This document shows positions 43,643-53,603 of a stretch of 64,000 bases of DNA, in pieces; position 1 is the first letter of the stretch, and every line of letters begins with the position of its first letter. Origin of the DNA: Jiulongibacter sp024742395 (GTDB lineage: Bacteria; Bacteroidota; Bacteroidia; Cytophagales; Spirosomataceae). Under the pieces are notes generated by a model, which worked only from the letters and a program-made list of their open reading frames with translations, did not search any database and was not told the origin of the DNA. The translations under genes were made by a program, and so were the position numbers. The stretch is taken from contig OZ252236.1 of assembly GCA_965249455.1 (NCBI GenBank), positions 1,674,001 to 1,738,000 of the forward strand, written 5' to 3'.

Positions 43643-44953
43643 TTACTTTTTAGTCAGAGTATACTTTGGGCTGTTAGGGTCTGATAAATCCAGTTCCACA
43701 TCGTAAGTGCCCGCAGTAACAGCTATGTTTGCGGCATCTCTTTCAAGAGTGCCGTCTGCTCCATCGTCGCCATAATTTACTGCCCAGTCATTGTTCATTC
43801 TAAACTTGATTTCACCTGCGGCCAAAGTAACATTATAAGCTACCCATATACCTTCTCTTGAGAAATCTGGGCTTAAGGAAACATCAGGGCCATCCCATCC
43901 ATTTGGGGCACCGGAACCTACAATTCCCGGAATAGAAATTGGCTCAATTTCTAAAGTAAGTTCATTTAAATTAAGCGTTATCAGGTATGTGCCTGCAGTA
44001 ACTGCAATATTGGCTCCGTCTTTTTCTAAAGTACCGTCTGCTCCATCATCACCATAATTTAGGCCCCAGTCGTTACTTCTTCTTATTTTTATTTCGCCAT
44101 CTACCAGTTTGACAAGTGCTCTCCATTGATCTGAGCTAGGGTCATACGTAAATTCAAAGTCCGGGCCATCCCATCCGTTTGGTGCGGCAGAACCCACAAT
44201 ACCCCAAGAGAGTTTTTCGATTGTGTAAGTCAGGTTATTTTCATCAAAAGTGATGGCGTAAGTACCTGCTTCTACCACAATGTTAGCACCATCTTGTTCC
44301 AGTGTGCCGTCGGCTCCATTGTCGCCATAGTTTAAAGCCCAGTCATTATTTTGTCTGATCTTGATTTATCCGTCTAACAACGTTACGTACGCAACATAAA
44401 CACCTGCAGAGGCAGTCTTGTAGAATGGCATATCCGGTCCATCCCAGCCATTAGCTGCAGCAGAACCTACTACTCCCCAAGGTGAACTCAAATCAAGTTT
44501 GTCTAAATAGGTTAGGGCATTCACCGTCATAATGTCTGAACGTTGACTTTCGGTACCACTCAATATTGACTCTACCGCGATATCAAAGGATGCATCTGTG
44601 CTTGGTTCAAAACCCATAGAAATAAGCAAATTGTTTAATTGCTTATGAGTCCATCCTTTGCTTAGCTCGGTACCGGTAGTGAACACCTGTGCCTGGGCCA
44701 GATTTGCACCGGCTTTGGCTATCAATACTCTGTACTGAGCTCCGGCATTAAATCCAAAATCAGGCTTGGACCAGGTAACAGTAAGTGCCGTTTCATCCTG
44801 TGTCTCTTTGTTTAATTGAAGTGATTGCGACGAAACGCTGACCACAGGCTTAGCACCCGGGTTTAAAACCGCTTTTATTTCATCTTTTTCGCATGAACTT
44901 AGCACCGCTGCCAGCCCGAAAAGAAAAAAGATTCTATTAAATAATTTATTCAT
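43643..44953 (-). pseudogene. susE-like outer membrane binding protein gene with one in-frame stop codon
   Basis: Reading through one TAA at 44366-44368 gives 436 residues in a single frame. The protein has a lipoprotein signal (FGLAAVLSSC), a SusE N-terminal domain (VSVSSQSLQLNK, LTVTWSKP, WTHKQLNNLLISMGF) and three tandem repeats of about 85 residues. Each repeat has the pattern GSAAxNGWDGPD, then xGEIKxRxxNDW(A/G)xNYGD(D/N)GADGTLE. The stop falls in repeat 1 at the position where repeats 2 and 3 have Glu (DGEIKI, AGEIKF), so a G-to-T change of GAA to TAA explains it. The downstream part is fully conserved, so the change is recent, a sequencing error or read through. SusE proteins bind glycan at the surface beside SusC/D. 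Confidence 0.85.
44366..44368 (-). other. Premature ochre codon in susE
   Basis: TAA replaces the expected GAA of the DGEIKI motif. Both sides share one frame. Without readthrough the product stops after 195 residues, with the first repeat cut early; the second part could restart only at weak GTG codons such as 44276-44278. Confidence 0.85.
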
Positions 44954-44972
44954 TGTTATCTAATTTAAAATA

Positions 44973-46517
44973 TTAATAACCAGTGTTTTGAGTAAGGTTA
45001 GTGTTGGCCACTATGTCAGAAGACGCTATCGGGAAGAGAGCTCTGAAAGCTTCTATATCTCTTCCTTCTTTTACGTTTCCTTTCCAGGCCCAGTTATAAC
45101 CACTGGTAAATTTGCCGAAGCGAATAAGGTCTGTACGTCTGTGAGCCTCCCAGAAAAGTTCTCTGCCTCTTTCTGCCAGAAGGAAATCCAGGTTTAAAGC
45201 TGTCACTGGGCTGGCTCCAGCCCGGCTCCGTAATTCATTTACTAAACTTAATGCCAGCGAAGCATCTCCACTACCGCCACGTGTTACTGCTTCTGCATAC
45301 ATTAGGTAGGCATCTGATAATCTGTAAAGTCCAAAATCAGTATCTGTATGAGCCAGATTTTTGCCTGGTTGACCTGCTGATGTTAAGTTTGACCATTTTT
45401 TAACTGCATAACCATTATCAAAGGTCCCTACTTCATTAATCTCCAGCTTTTGACCATCTGAATGAAGCAATCGTCTTTTGTCGTTTTCATCTCCATCAAA
45501 TAAGCCAACAAACTCAGGAGTAGTTCTGAAGCCGCTCCATCCACCGTCTACACCAAAATCAGCCGGGTTCATATTGCCGCCTATCTGAGCATGGATTATC
45601 GTGGTAGTACCACCCCATGTGGCGGTTTGATTGCCGTCATAATTAATGGTGAAGATTAGCTCAGGCGAAGTATGGTTATCAGCCATGAAATTCTGCTTAT
45701 AATTGCTGTTAAGAGAATAACCGGCATCAATTACTTTTTTAGCATAAACCGCCGCCTCAGAATACTTGGCAGTACCCGTGTAAACTTCCGCATTCAGGTA
45801 AAGTTTTGCCAGGGTCATCCACACGGCAGCCTGGTCCGCTCTTCCGTACTCATTAGCTCGCGGAGCAGGAAGCTCACTTTCCAAAGCCTTTAATTCAGTT
45901 TCTAAATAGTTGAAAAGCTCTGTTCTCGAGATTTGCTCAGGCAAAAAGGCTCCAACAGGATCATTTTCTGTCACGAACGGAACACTCCCGAACATATCAA
46001 TGGCATGATAATATGCCAGTGCTCTTAAGAATTTCGCCTCGGCTCTGTATAACTGTATTTCGCTGTTATTGGCAATGCCTCTTGAAGCTAATTTGGCCTC
46101 AGAAGTTTCGCGAATAAATTCGTTTGCTACCGTTACCTGATACAGGGCACGGCTGTAAAAGTTAGATGTCCACTGATTAGAGGCTGTCCATGATGAGGCA
46201 TGTAAATCTGGTAAACCCGGGTCTCCCCAGCCTACAATGGCTTCATCAGTAGTAAATTCCTGCAGGTACCAATAGGCCCTTAAGTAGCTCTGTGAACCAC
46301 CATCAATACCTTTTAAGTCTACATTTCCATCTTGAGGCTCAATGCCTGAAACAGCCAGCCCGGCATAGAGCTTAGCAAGTACTTTTTTATAGTTAGCAGG
46401 ATCCTGATATACAAGGTCCGAAACTTCACCCACAAAGGGTTTGGTGTCTAAGTCATTGCAAGCATTAAAGGAAAATGCGATTGCGAACAGACCGACTAGT
46501 TTTAATATTTTGTTCAT
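44973..46517 (-). CDS. SusD/RagB-type glycan-binding lipoprotein
   Basis: 514 residues with a lipoprotein signal (LFAIAFSFNAC, Cys20). TPR-like helices (AEAKFLRALAYYHAIDMFGSVPFVTEND) and the C-terminal region LSLVNELRSRAGASP, LLAERGRELFWEAHRRTDLIRFGKF are diagnostic for SusD. It caps the SusC channel and delivers glycan. It lies 20 bp downstream of susC and 19 bp before susE. Nearest enzymes are GH53 and GH13, so the ligand is either galactan-like or alpha-glucan; the sequence alone does not decide. Confidence 0.95.
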   Translation of the reverse strand: MNKILKLVGLFAIAFSFNACNDLDTKPFVGEVSDLVYQDPANYKKVLAKLYAGLAVSGIEPQDGNVDLKGIDGGSQSYLRAYWYLQEFTTDEAIVGWGDPGLPDLHASSWTASNQWTSNFYSRALYQVTVANEFIRETSEAKLASRGIANNSEIQLYRAEAKFLRALAYYHAIDMFGSVPFVTENDPVGAFLPEQISRTELFNYLETELKALESELPAPRANEYGRADQAAVWMTLAKLYLNAEVYTGTAKYSEAAVYAKKVIDAGYSLNSNYKQNFMADNHTSPELIFTINYDGNQTATWGGTTTIIHAQIGGNMNPADFGVDGGWSGFRTTPEFVGLFDGDENDKRRLLHSDGQKLEINEVGTFDNGYAVKKWSNLTSAGQPGKNLAHTDTDFGLYRLSDAYLMYAEAVTRGGSGDASLALSLVNELRSRAGASPVTALNLDFLLAERGRELFWEAHRRTDLIRFGKFTSGYNWAWKGNVKEGRDIEAFRALFPIASSDIVANTNLTQNTGY

Positions 46518-46537
46518 AATTCTATTCTTTTAATGAT

Positions 46538-49500
46538 TTAGAAATTCACGTTCAAGTTTAAGCTGTAGGTTCTTGGACGAGGATAGATGTTTCTATCAAT
46601 TCCGAAAGTGCTGGTTCTGGCCGCAGCGTCAATAGCCACCACCTCAGGATCTAGTCCTGTATAATTTGTAATGGTGAATACATTTTGAACTACAAAACCA
46701 AGTCTGGCCTGAATCTTACTGTTCTTAATCACATTGGTTAGGTCATAACCAAAGTTCAGGTTATCCATTTTCAGGAATGAGGCATTTTCTACGAAGTAAT
46801 CAGATAGTAAGATCTGCTCTCTTCTGGTAGTGCTTTGAAAACCGCTGTTTAAAACATTAGAGTTCAGGTTGAAAAGGAAACCACCTGCACCTGTCATTGA
46901 AGCGTAGCTACTGGCCCCTGATTGTACGTTATTGAAAACATAGTTGCCGATGTTGCCACGCAATACAAATCCAATATTAAAATCTTTGATTTGCATTTGA
47001 GAAGTAAATCCTAAGAAATAATCAGGATCCGGGCTTTGGTATCTGTATCTGTCAAGTTCAGAAATTATACCGTCATTATTTTGATCTACAAATACACCTT
47101 CTATTGGTTTACCATTTTCATCATATACTTGCTGGTAAAGGAAGAAAGTAGATCTAGGATAACCTGTAGAGTGAATCTGGCCGTAAGAGCCTGTTCCTCC
47201 TCCAATACCGCCGGTGAGTACACCGATGTAATTAGGATCTTCATTACGCGTTAAAGCGGTAATCTTGTTCTGGTTATATGTTAAATTGAAGTTAACATCC
47301 CAAGTAAACGTGCTACGTTGTATTGGTGTGTAATTTAAGGTCAATTCCACACCTTTGTTTTCAAGTGAACCAATATTGGTCACTACTTTATTTGAGAAGT
47401 TGGTTCCTGCCGGAGCGTCTATCTCATTGATCAGGTCTTTGGTTTTCTTCAAATAGAAATCCACACTTCCTGAGATTCTTGATTTACGCAAACCGAAGTC
47501 TATACCAATGTTTGAAGAGGTGGTTTCCTCCCACTTGATTTGGGCATCGTAAGGGTTAGGTCTAAGCACCTCATAAAAAGTATCACCAAACTGGTAAAGG
47601 AGACCTTGACCAGGCGTGTATGCCGCTAAATATGGGAAGTCGCCTGAGCCGATGTCTTGCTGACCTGTAACACCCCATCCTAATCGAAGTTTCAAATCTG
47701 AGAAGGTGTCAGAGATACCGAACTCCTCGTTCATTTTCCAGGCTAATGCCGCAGACGGGAAAAGCCCGTATCTGTTTTCAGGTGCAAAACGTGAAGTTCC
47801 GTCACGTCTTAAGGTGAATGTAGCCAGGTACTTGTCCATTAAATTGTAGTTCAATCGACCAAACTGAGAAGCCAAACGGTACTCGGTTTTGAAATAGGTG
47901 TTTCTATCTGGTACACTGGTGTTTCCATAACTGGTGCCGTTATCGTCTTCTCTGATAAAATCCTGATATTCATATCCGGCCATTACATCTAGTTTTTGAC
48001 TGCCAAAGTCCTTAACATAGTTCAGGTAAGACTGGAAAGTTCTGTTGTTTCTATCTTGCTTGTAGTATGCTGTAGAGCCACCATTGTTAAATGAAGTAGC
48101 CGAAACCAAAGGACTTACCACATCCAGTCCGTCTGTATTTGAACGGTCAAAACCGACATTTAAAACTGCTTTTAATTCTGGTAAACCATGGAAAGTATAG
48201 TTAATTCTGGCGTTACCAATGTAACGGTTTAAATTACCAACATTGTCTCTTAACTCTAACATAGCCAGCGGGTTCGATGGCCCAAGAGCTTCAATTCCTC
48301 CACTCTGATTAATCCAGTTATAGTAACCCCCAAATTCGTTATTGGCATAAACCGGTTGTGTAGGGTCAAAACCAACTGCCGTACCAATAGCTCCTTCGTC
48401 TGCAAACTGTGATTTGTTATTTGCATACTTGAGGTTAAGATCTACTGTAATATGATCTTTTAAGAAAGTTGGAGAGAGGCCAATGCTGGCAGAAGTTCTT
48501 TTAAGATTGGACGTTTGAAGCGTTCCGTTTTGGTTTAAGAAACCAATTGAAGCTCTAAATGGCATACTTTTTAAAGAACCTGTAACACTCAGGTTATTGT
48601 CCTGTGTAAGTGCGTTTCTGTAAATAACATCTTGCCAGTTTGTATTGGAAGCTCCCAATAATCCTTTTTGAGTAGCGGTTCCATACGTATTTACTGCGTT
48701 AGTAAACTCTTCAGCAGACAGTACGTCAACTTGATTAAAGTTCTGTGCAGAAGAGAAACGGCTGCTAAAATTAACTCTGACAGGAGCTCCTTTTAATCCT
48801 TTCTTTGTAGTGATTATAATGACTCCATTGGCTGCACGAGAACCGTAAATGGCTGCAGCAGAGGCATCTTTAAGCACGTTAAATGACTCAATGTCATTAG
48901 GATTAATAAAACTCAGAGGGTTAGCAGCACCAGATAAACCGGCGTTATCTACCGGGACACCGTCAATAACGATTAGGGGGTCATTGCTGGCATTTAATGA
49001 AGATCCACCACGTATTCTGATAGTAGCACCAGAGCCCGGAGCTCCACCACCTGATGTAATCTGAACCCCTGCCATTTTACCAGAAATGAGTTGGTCTGGA
49101 GTTGTTACATTTCCTTTGATGAAATCACGCTCTGTTACAGCTGTGATAGAACCAGTCATGTCTTTTTTACTCTGTGTACCGTACCCGATAACCACGATTT
49201 CGTCAAGAGCCTGGCTATCATCTACCAAACTAACATTAATCATGTTTTGGTTACCAACAGTAATTTCCTGAGTCTGTTTTCCTATAAAACTGAAAACAAG
49301 TACAGAGGATGAACCCGGAACTGAAATTTTGTAATTTCCGTCCATATCTGTGGCTGTTCCCTGTGTAGTACCTTTTACGGTTACTGTCACTCCGGGAAGT
49401 CCCGAATCGTCTAAATTATCGGTCACTTTACCCGTGACCTGTGTCTGGGCAAACGACTGGATGGAGCATACACTGAGGAGCAGAGCCCATAGCAACCCGC

Positions 49501-49543
49501 TTTTGCTGAGTGCCTTCAATGTGTAATCATAGGATTTTTGCAT
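46538..49543 (-). CDS. SusC/RagA-type TonB-dependent transporter
   Basis: 1001 residues. A signal peptide ending in SFAQ is followed by the carboxypeptidase-like domain (VTGKVTDNLDDSGLPGVTVTVKGTTQGT). The TonB box region (DEIVVIGYGTQSKKDMTGSI), the plug (TPDQLISGKMAGVQI, SLNASNDPLIVIDGVPVD, VLKDASAAAIYGSRAANGVIIITTKKG) and a ~22-strand barrel complete it. It imports oligosaccharides across the outer membrane using TonB energy. It forms a pair with SusD directly downstream and follows the GH53 gene after 54 bp. Confidence 0.96.
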   Translation of the reverse strand: MQKSYDYTLKALSKSGLLWALLLSVCSIQSFAQTQVTGKVTDNLDDSGLPGVTVTVKGTTQGTATDMDGNYKISVPGSSSVLVFSFIGKQTQEITVGNQNMINVSLVDDSQALDEIVVIGYGTQSKKDMTGSITAVTERDFIKGNVTTPDQLISGKMAGVQITSGGGAPGSGATIRIRGGSSLNASNDPLIVIDGVPVDNAGLSGAANPLSFINPNDIESFNVLKDASAAAIYGSRAANGVIIITTKKGLKGAPVRVNFSSRFSSAQNFNQVDVLSAEEFTNAVNTYGTATQKGLLGASNTNWQDVIYRNALTQDNNLSVTGSLKSMPFRASIGFLNQNGTLQTSNLKRTSASIGLSPTFLKDHITVDLNLKYANNKSQFADEGAIGTAVGFDPTQPVYANNEFGGYYNWINQSGGIEALGPSNPLAMLELRDNVGNLNRYIGNARINYTFHGLPELKAVLNVGFDRSNTDGLDVVSPLVSATSFNNGGSTAYYKQDRNNRTFQSYLNYVKDFGSQKLDVMAGYEYQDFIREDDNGTSYGNTSVPDRNTYFKTEYRLASQFGRLNYNLMDKYLATFTLRRDGTSRFAPENRYGLFPSAALAWKMNEEFGISDTFSDLKLRLGWGVTGQQDIGSGDFPYLAAYTPGQGLLYQFGDTFYEVLRPNPYDAQIKWEETTSSNIGIDFGLRKSRISGSVDFYLKKTKDLINEIDAPAGTNFSNKVVTNIGSLENKGVELTLNYTPIQRSTFTWDVNFNLTYNQNKITALTRNEDPNYIGVLTGGIGGGTGSYGQIHSTGYPRSTFFLYQQVYDENGKPIEGVFVDQNNDGIISELDRYRYQSPDPDYFLGFTSQMQIKDFNIGFVLRGNIGNYVFNNVQSGASSYASMTGAGGFLFNLNSNVLNSGFQSTTRREQILLSDYFVENASFLKMDNLNFGYDLTNVIKNSKIQARLGFVVQNVFTITNYTGLDPEVVAIDAAARTSTFGIDRNIYPRPRTYSLNLNVNF

Positions 49544-49597
49544 TCGTTTTCGGTTTAAGTGTAAAAATTAAGTTTATATAAGGTTTCGTTTATTAAA

Positions 49598-50761
49598 TCA
49601 GTTTTGCTTTGTGCTGTTTATTATCGTACTTTCTTCCATGTCATAATTGTGCTTATAAAATCTGAAAACAGGCAGGGCTTCATTGCTGTTATTGGCATCA
49701 AAAAAGGCGGCATTTTCCCAATGCGAGCCTTTGCCCCATTGTGTTTCGCAAGGCGTGCTAATCCAGGCAGCTTCCCAGTAAACCACTCCTTTGCCACCAG
49801 CCTTTATCACAGAAGAAGTAAGGTCTATCATGAAACTTAATTGACCTTCTTTACTGGCCGGGTAGCCAGGTAAGTCAGAGCCCTCTCCCAAGACATTACC
49901 GGCCTGATCAAAATTTCGGAAAGAATAAGGGTAACCGGTTTCAACAATAATGATTTCCTTATTGTACTTATTCTTTAAAAAACTCACCGTTTCAGCGAGT
50001 CGACTCAGGTCAAATTTTGACCAATTAGGATAGTAGGAGAGGCCTATCCAATCAAAATCTGATAATCCATTCTGATGGGCCTTTTCAAACCATTCTTTAG
50101 CTTCATCTGGTTGGGCTACATGGAGCATTTTTTTAATGGCTAAACCATTATCCCGATTGAATGAATTTACAGCGTCAATGCCCCTTTGAAACAGACTTGC
50201 ATTCCTCTGCCAATCTGTGGGACCGTTTTCAGCCGTGGGTTTCTCCATTAATATTTCAGTGTTGGTTTCGTTACCTATCTGAACATATTCCGGGGCCAAT
50301 CCTTCTTTATTAAGAAGGCTCAAGGTTTGGTAAGTGTAATTATAGAGGCTATCGCCCAATACCTTCACATCCTTTATGCCAGACCAGGCCTCAGGTATAA
50401 TCTGATGAGCAGGATCTGCCCAGTTATCTGAATAATGAAAGTCAAGAAGTACGGGCATCCCCTTAGCTTTTGCCCGGGAAATGGACTTTTTCACATCATT
50501 TAGTGTGGAGTAATTTGTCCATTTAGGCGAGTGCCAAAGGCGAATTCTTACCAGATTATTGCCCTCTTCTGCAAATAGCTGATAAGGATCTTTCTTTTGT
50601 AAGTCTTTATAGTAGGCTCCCCCACAATCTTCCATTTCATTAATGTATGAAAGGTCTGCTCCTAGCAGGTATGGGTTCTTTCTTTCTTGCGAGTTGGTCT
50701 CACAAGAATTAAGAATTAGAAAGAACACTATTAAAAGGATAGGGTAATTGTATTTTTGCAT
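49598..50761 (-). CDS. Endo-beta-1,4-galactanase (GH53) lipoprotein
   Basis: 387 residues with a lipoprotein signal (LIVFFLILNSC, Cys20). GH53 motifs are LLGADLSYINEMEDCG, NNLVRIRLWHSP, DFHYSDNWADPAHQ, the acid Glu in VQIGNETNTEIL (about residue 165) and the nucleophile Glu in IIVETGYPYSF (about 271). It cuts beta-1,4-galactan of type I arabinogalactan or pectin side chains, probably at the cell surface. It is the first gene of the polysaccharide locus; a clear promoter box lies 23 bp upstream. Confidence 0.93.
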   Translation of the reverse strand: MQKYNYPILLIVFFLILNSCETNSQERKNPYLLGADLSYINEMEDCGGAYYKDLQKKDPYQLFAEEGNNLVRIRLWHSPKWTNYSTLNDVKKSISRAKAKGMPVLLDFHYSDNWADPAHQIIPEAWSGIKDVKVLGDSLYNYTYQTLSLLNKEGLAPEYVQIGNETNTEILMEKPTAENGPTDWQRNASLFQRGIDAVNSFNRDNGLAIKKMLHVAQPDEAKEWFEKAHQNGLSDFDWIGLSYYPNWSKFDLSRLAETVSFLKNKYNKEIIIVETGYPYSFRNFDQAGNVLGEGSDLPGYPASKEGQLSFMIDLTSSVIKAGGKGVVYWEAAWISTPCETQWGKGSHWENAAFFDANNSNEALPVFRFYKHNYDMEESTIINSTKQN

Positions 50762-50784
50762 TGGAAATTTGGAATTTCACGATA

Positions 50785-50792
50785 CAAAGGTA
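50785..50792 (-). promoter_or_regulatory. Predicted -7 box of the polysaccharide locus
   Basis: TACCTTTG on the minus strand is an exact TAnnTTTG match, 23 bp before the GH53 ATG. No adjacent anti-sigma, hybrid two-component or SusR-like gene is present to explain induction. Confidence 0.55.
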
Positions 50793-51158
50793 GGTTCGAG
50801 GGTAAGTCAAGTCGTTCCACTTTGTGCTTAAAATACAATTTCTGAAGTGCTCTTAACCTTTTGTAAATTAGCTAATTAGGAGTTCCATTTTATGATGTGG
50901 TACATCTTTTAGTGAAAATCCCCTTGAAATAATTCTATTTTTCTCATCTGGAATCGTTTGCAATTCAAAATTCAGCTCATTTTTGAGGGATTGCCTGCTA
51001 AACAGGTTAAATCGGCATGAAAATTGAAATCTACCAGATAATTGAGCACACACAAAAGAATTTCTTTACACAACTTTTAAAAACATGTTGACGGCTACCG
51101 TTTTCTGAGCAAACTCGACCGTTTATCGAGATTTCATAATTAAAGTATTGTACAGGGA

Positions 51159-51166
51159 TACTTTTG
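51159..51166 (+). promoter_or_regulatory. Predicted -7 box of the DUF4114 protein gene
   Basis: TACTTTTG matches TAnnTTTG and is 20 bp before the ATG at 51187, which rules out the longer frame that would start at 51148 upstream of it. Confidence 0.5.
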
Positions 51167-51186
51167 TCATATACCAAACAGATGAC

Positions 51187-53571
51187 ATGAGAGTTTTTCG
51201 CACATTTACTACTATTCTATCCATCCTTTTCGGTTTTCAGGCATTAGCCCAGAATTACACATATATTGGGAGCTATGACAACCAGGGTGTACCAGAATCA
51301 ATGGCTACGCCAGATGTGTTAGATGCCGGCTTTTTGAGCAGAGTAAGTGCATCATTGCCTGAGAGCTATCCGGTACCTTATTATAACCCTGATTACATTA
51401 CTACCGGTACGGAAACGAATATTGTACTTCAGGATAGTGCAAATGTTTGGATCACTTTCGTAGCTGAAGGTGCAGGATACAGAAACTCTTTAGGTTATTA
51501 TTTGTTTGACGCCAACAATCCTCCGTCATCACGACCTACTGAGGCAGAGATTAACATTGTTTTCCCGAATGTTTCAAGATTATATAGCGGAGGTGGACTG
51601 CTACCCGGCGATAAAGTACATATTGGTACCTTTCCTCCGGGCACGGGTATCGGTTGGGTATTGATAGCAAATGGCTGGAACGGTAGAAATGTTGGCTACG
51701 GAAACTGGACCCTGTTTTCTACGCCTTCTTTCAACCCTGAGACCAATCCTAATTTGAAATACCATAATGTGCAACTGATTGATACTGAAACAGAAAGAAT
51801 TGTTTTGGGTTTTGAAGATATACGAAGAGACTATTCTTCTTGTGATCAGGATTTCAATGACGCTATATTCTATGTTTCAGCAGATCCTATTGAGGCGATT
51901 GTTTTAAATAATATCAATTACACTACTCCTGTAGAAGGATCCATCAGCTCAGGAAATCAGGGTGGCCTTGAAAGTGACGGGTCATTAGCTGAGAAAATTG
52001 CCAAAAGAAATGTACAAAGAGAATTAATAGCTAAAGATCCTGAAAGATATTTTTCTACTTCTATGGAGACGCACTCGCAGGTAAAAGGCATTTTTAGCAT
52101 TGCCAGTGAGACACCATTGAGTGCATTGGTTCCGGATTTAGGTCCAGATTCTACCGAGGCATACCAAAGTACACCTACTGATTTATTAGAACTTACTAAC
52201 GCCATTGAGGTCCTTTCAGTCGATTATTTTGATGGAGAAGAGCGAGAGGCAGTTTGTTTGGTTACAAAAACACAGAATGAGGTTTACAGTCATACCAAAA
52301 GTATTTGTGACAGGGTAGGTGGTGCAGAGTTAATCAGTACCAATACCATTCTGGTAGGAGGGGTTTATCCCGGAACATTGATCTCTTTAAGAAGAGAAGA
52401 TGGGGGAATTGAGTATGCCATGTCATTTTCATTGAAAGAGAAGACCGATACAGAATATGAATACAATAGTCATTGGAATATCGGAGATTATCCGGCGGGC
52501 GGAACTTACTTAAATTTTCAGCTTTGGGGCAGAAAGCCAATAGATGTTTTCTATTTGAGTGAAAAAATTCTTGAAATCTTTGATAACTCCTTTGATATCT
52601 CGAAAGATCCTGTTTTCACTGCCAGCCCTGATCTTGTCATGAGATATGGAGAATATGTACAAGGAAAATTCAGAGCTACTTTAATTAATAAAAAGAGAAA
52701 AACTGGCAATGTGAAGTTTGAAGGAACATTGAGGAATTCAGAGCAAACAACTTCAGTGGCTTTTGCTGATAGTGTAGCTTTAACAGGAGATTATCTTCAG
52801 ATTGTTGAATTCAGCACCCCGGGTGTTTTTGACGCCGGTTTGAATATTTATCTTGAAAGCCCATCTGATGAAGATGCGATTTATCTGGCAGATGGTGCCT
52901 GGATAGCTAATTACGAAGAAGCCAATGTGGCCAACACCAGTTTAACCATTCATCCTCTTGATAAAATTGTGCCAGGTGATAATCACTATTGGATTGAAAG
53001 AAGCTTTGTGGCATCTGGTGAAGTGAAGAATTATTATTCAGTACACAGGCCTTTAAGGTTAGGCCTAAGAAAAGTAGACCTGACAGACTATGGGTATTTA
53101 TCTTTTGTGGCCAAAGGGAACACGCCTGTGGAGATAGTGGTAAGTCATGAAGATATCACTGCCTGGGAGAGTCAGCCAAGAAAAGTATTGGCCTTGACCG
53201 GTACGGCTAAAAGATACTATCTGCCTTTATCAGATTTTCTAGATAATCATGGTAACTCAGCCATTAACAATGACATTACTGCCTTGACCTTCTCAGTCAT
53301 AGGGAATAACTCAGTATTCGAATCGTTTGATTTTGAGTTTAATAATATCAGTTTTAGTAAGGTTAATGGCTGTGAGAACAATACTGCCGTAATGGCCACC
53401 GCCTATTCTAATGAAGTACATTCTTCTACCGGGAATATGGTAGCTACCAATAAGTCTGAAGTAGGAGCCAAAGTAATTTATACTTCAGAGAACTCAATTG
53501 AATTTAAGCCTGGCTTTGTAGCAGAAGCGGGCTCTCTAATAAGTGCCCAAATAGAGGGCTGCAGTAATTAA
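51187..53571 (+). CDS. Exported DUF4114-containing surface protein
   Basis: 794 residues with a signal peptide (MRVFRTFTTILSILFGFQALAQ). Residues ~85-250 form the DUF4114 beta domain (NVWITFVAEGAGYRNSLGYYLFD, IGWVLIANGWNG, GFEDIRRDYSSCDQDFNDAIFYV). A long middle region is unrecognised. The C terminus has VIYTSENSIEFKPGFVAEAGSLISAQIEGC, the PGF module shared with 21077 and 36332. It is probably a secreted adhesin or matrix component. The LytTR gene follows after 32 bp on the same strand and is likely co-transcribed. Confidence 0.85.
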   Translation: MRVFRTFTTILSILFGFQALAQNYTYIGSYDNQGVPESMATPDVLDAGFLSRVSASLPESYPVPYYNPDYITTGTETNIVLQDSANVWITFVAEGAGYRNSLGYYLFDANNPPSSRPTEAEINIVFPNVSRLYSGGGLLPGDKVHIGTFPPGTGIGWVLIANGWNGRNVGYGNWTLFSTPSFNPETNPNLKYHNVQLIDTETERIVLGFEDIRRDYSSCDQDFNDAIFYVSADPIEAIVLNNINYTTPVEGSISSGNQGGLESDGSLAEKIAKRNVQRELIAKDPERYFSTSMETHSQVKGIFSIASETPLSALVPDLGPDSTEAYQSTPTDLLELTNAIEVLSVDYFDGEEREAVCLVTKTQNEVYSHTKSICDRVGGAELISTNTILVGGVYPGTLISLRREDGGIEYAMSFSLKEKTDTEYEYNSHWNIGDYPAGGTYLNFQLWGRKPIDVFYLSEKILEIFDNSFDISKDPVFTASPDLVMRYGEYVQGKFRATLINKKRKTGNVKFEGTLRNSEQTTSVAFADSVALTGDYLQIVEFSTPGVFDAGLNIYLESPSDEDAIYLADGAWIANYEEANVANTSLTIHPLDKIVPGDNHYWIERSFVASGEVKNYYSVHRPLRLGLRKVDLTDYGYLSFVAKGNTPVEIVVSHEDITAWESQPRKVLALTGTAKRYYLPLSDFLDNHGNSAINNDITALTFSVIGNNSVFESFDFEFNNISFSKVNGCENNTAVMATAYSNEVHSSTGNMVATNKSEVGAKVIYTSENSIEFKPGFVAEAGSLISAQIEGCSN

Positions 53572-53603
53572 TAATCTGTCCACCATTTAAATAAAAAAGT
53601 ATC

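Larger units (their letters stand above)
50762..51186. other. Intergenic region with divergent promoters
   Basis: Contains the PUL box at 50785-50792 and the 51187 gene box at 51159-51166. The remaining ~360 bp is AT-rich with no convincing ORF, repeat or regulator site. A 61-codon minus-strand frame at 50868-51053 is not supported by composition or similarity. Confidence 0.5.

Noticed and set aside
50868..51053. 61-codon minus-strand frame in the intergenic region
   Set aside because: Composition not protein-like, no ribosome binding site, no neighbour in operon distance.
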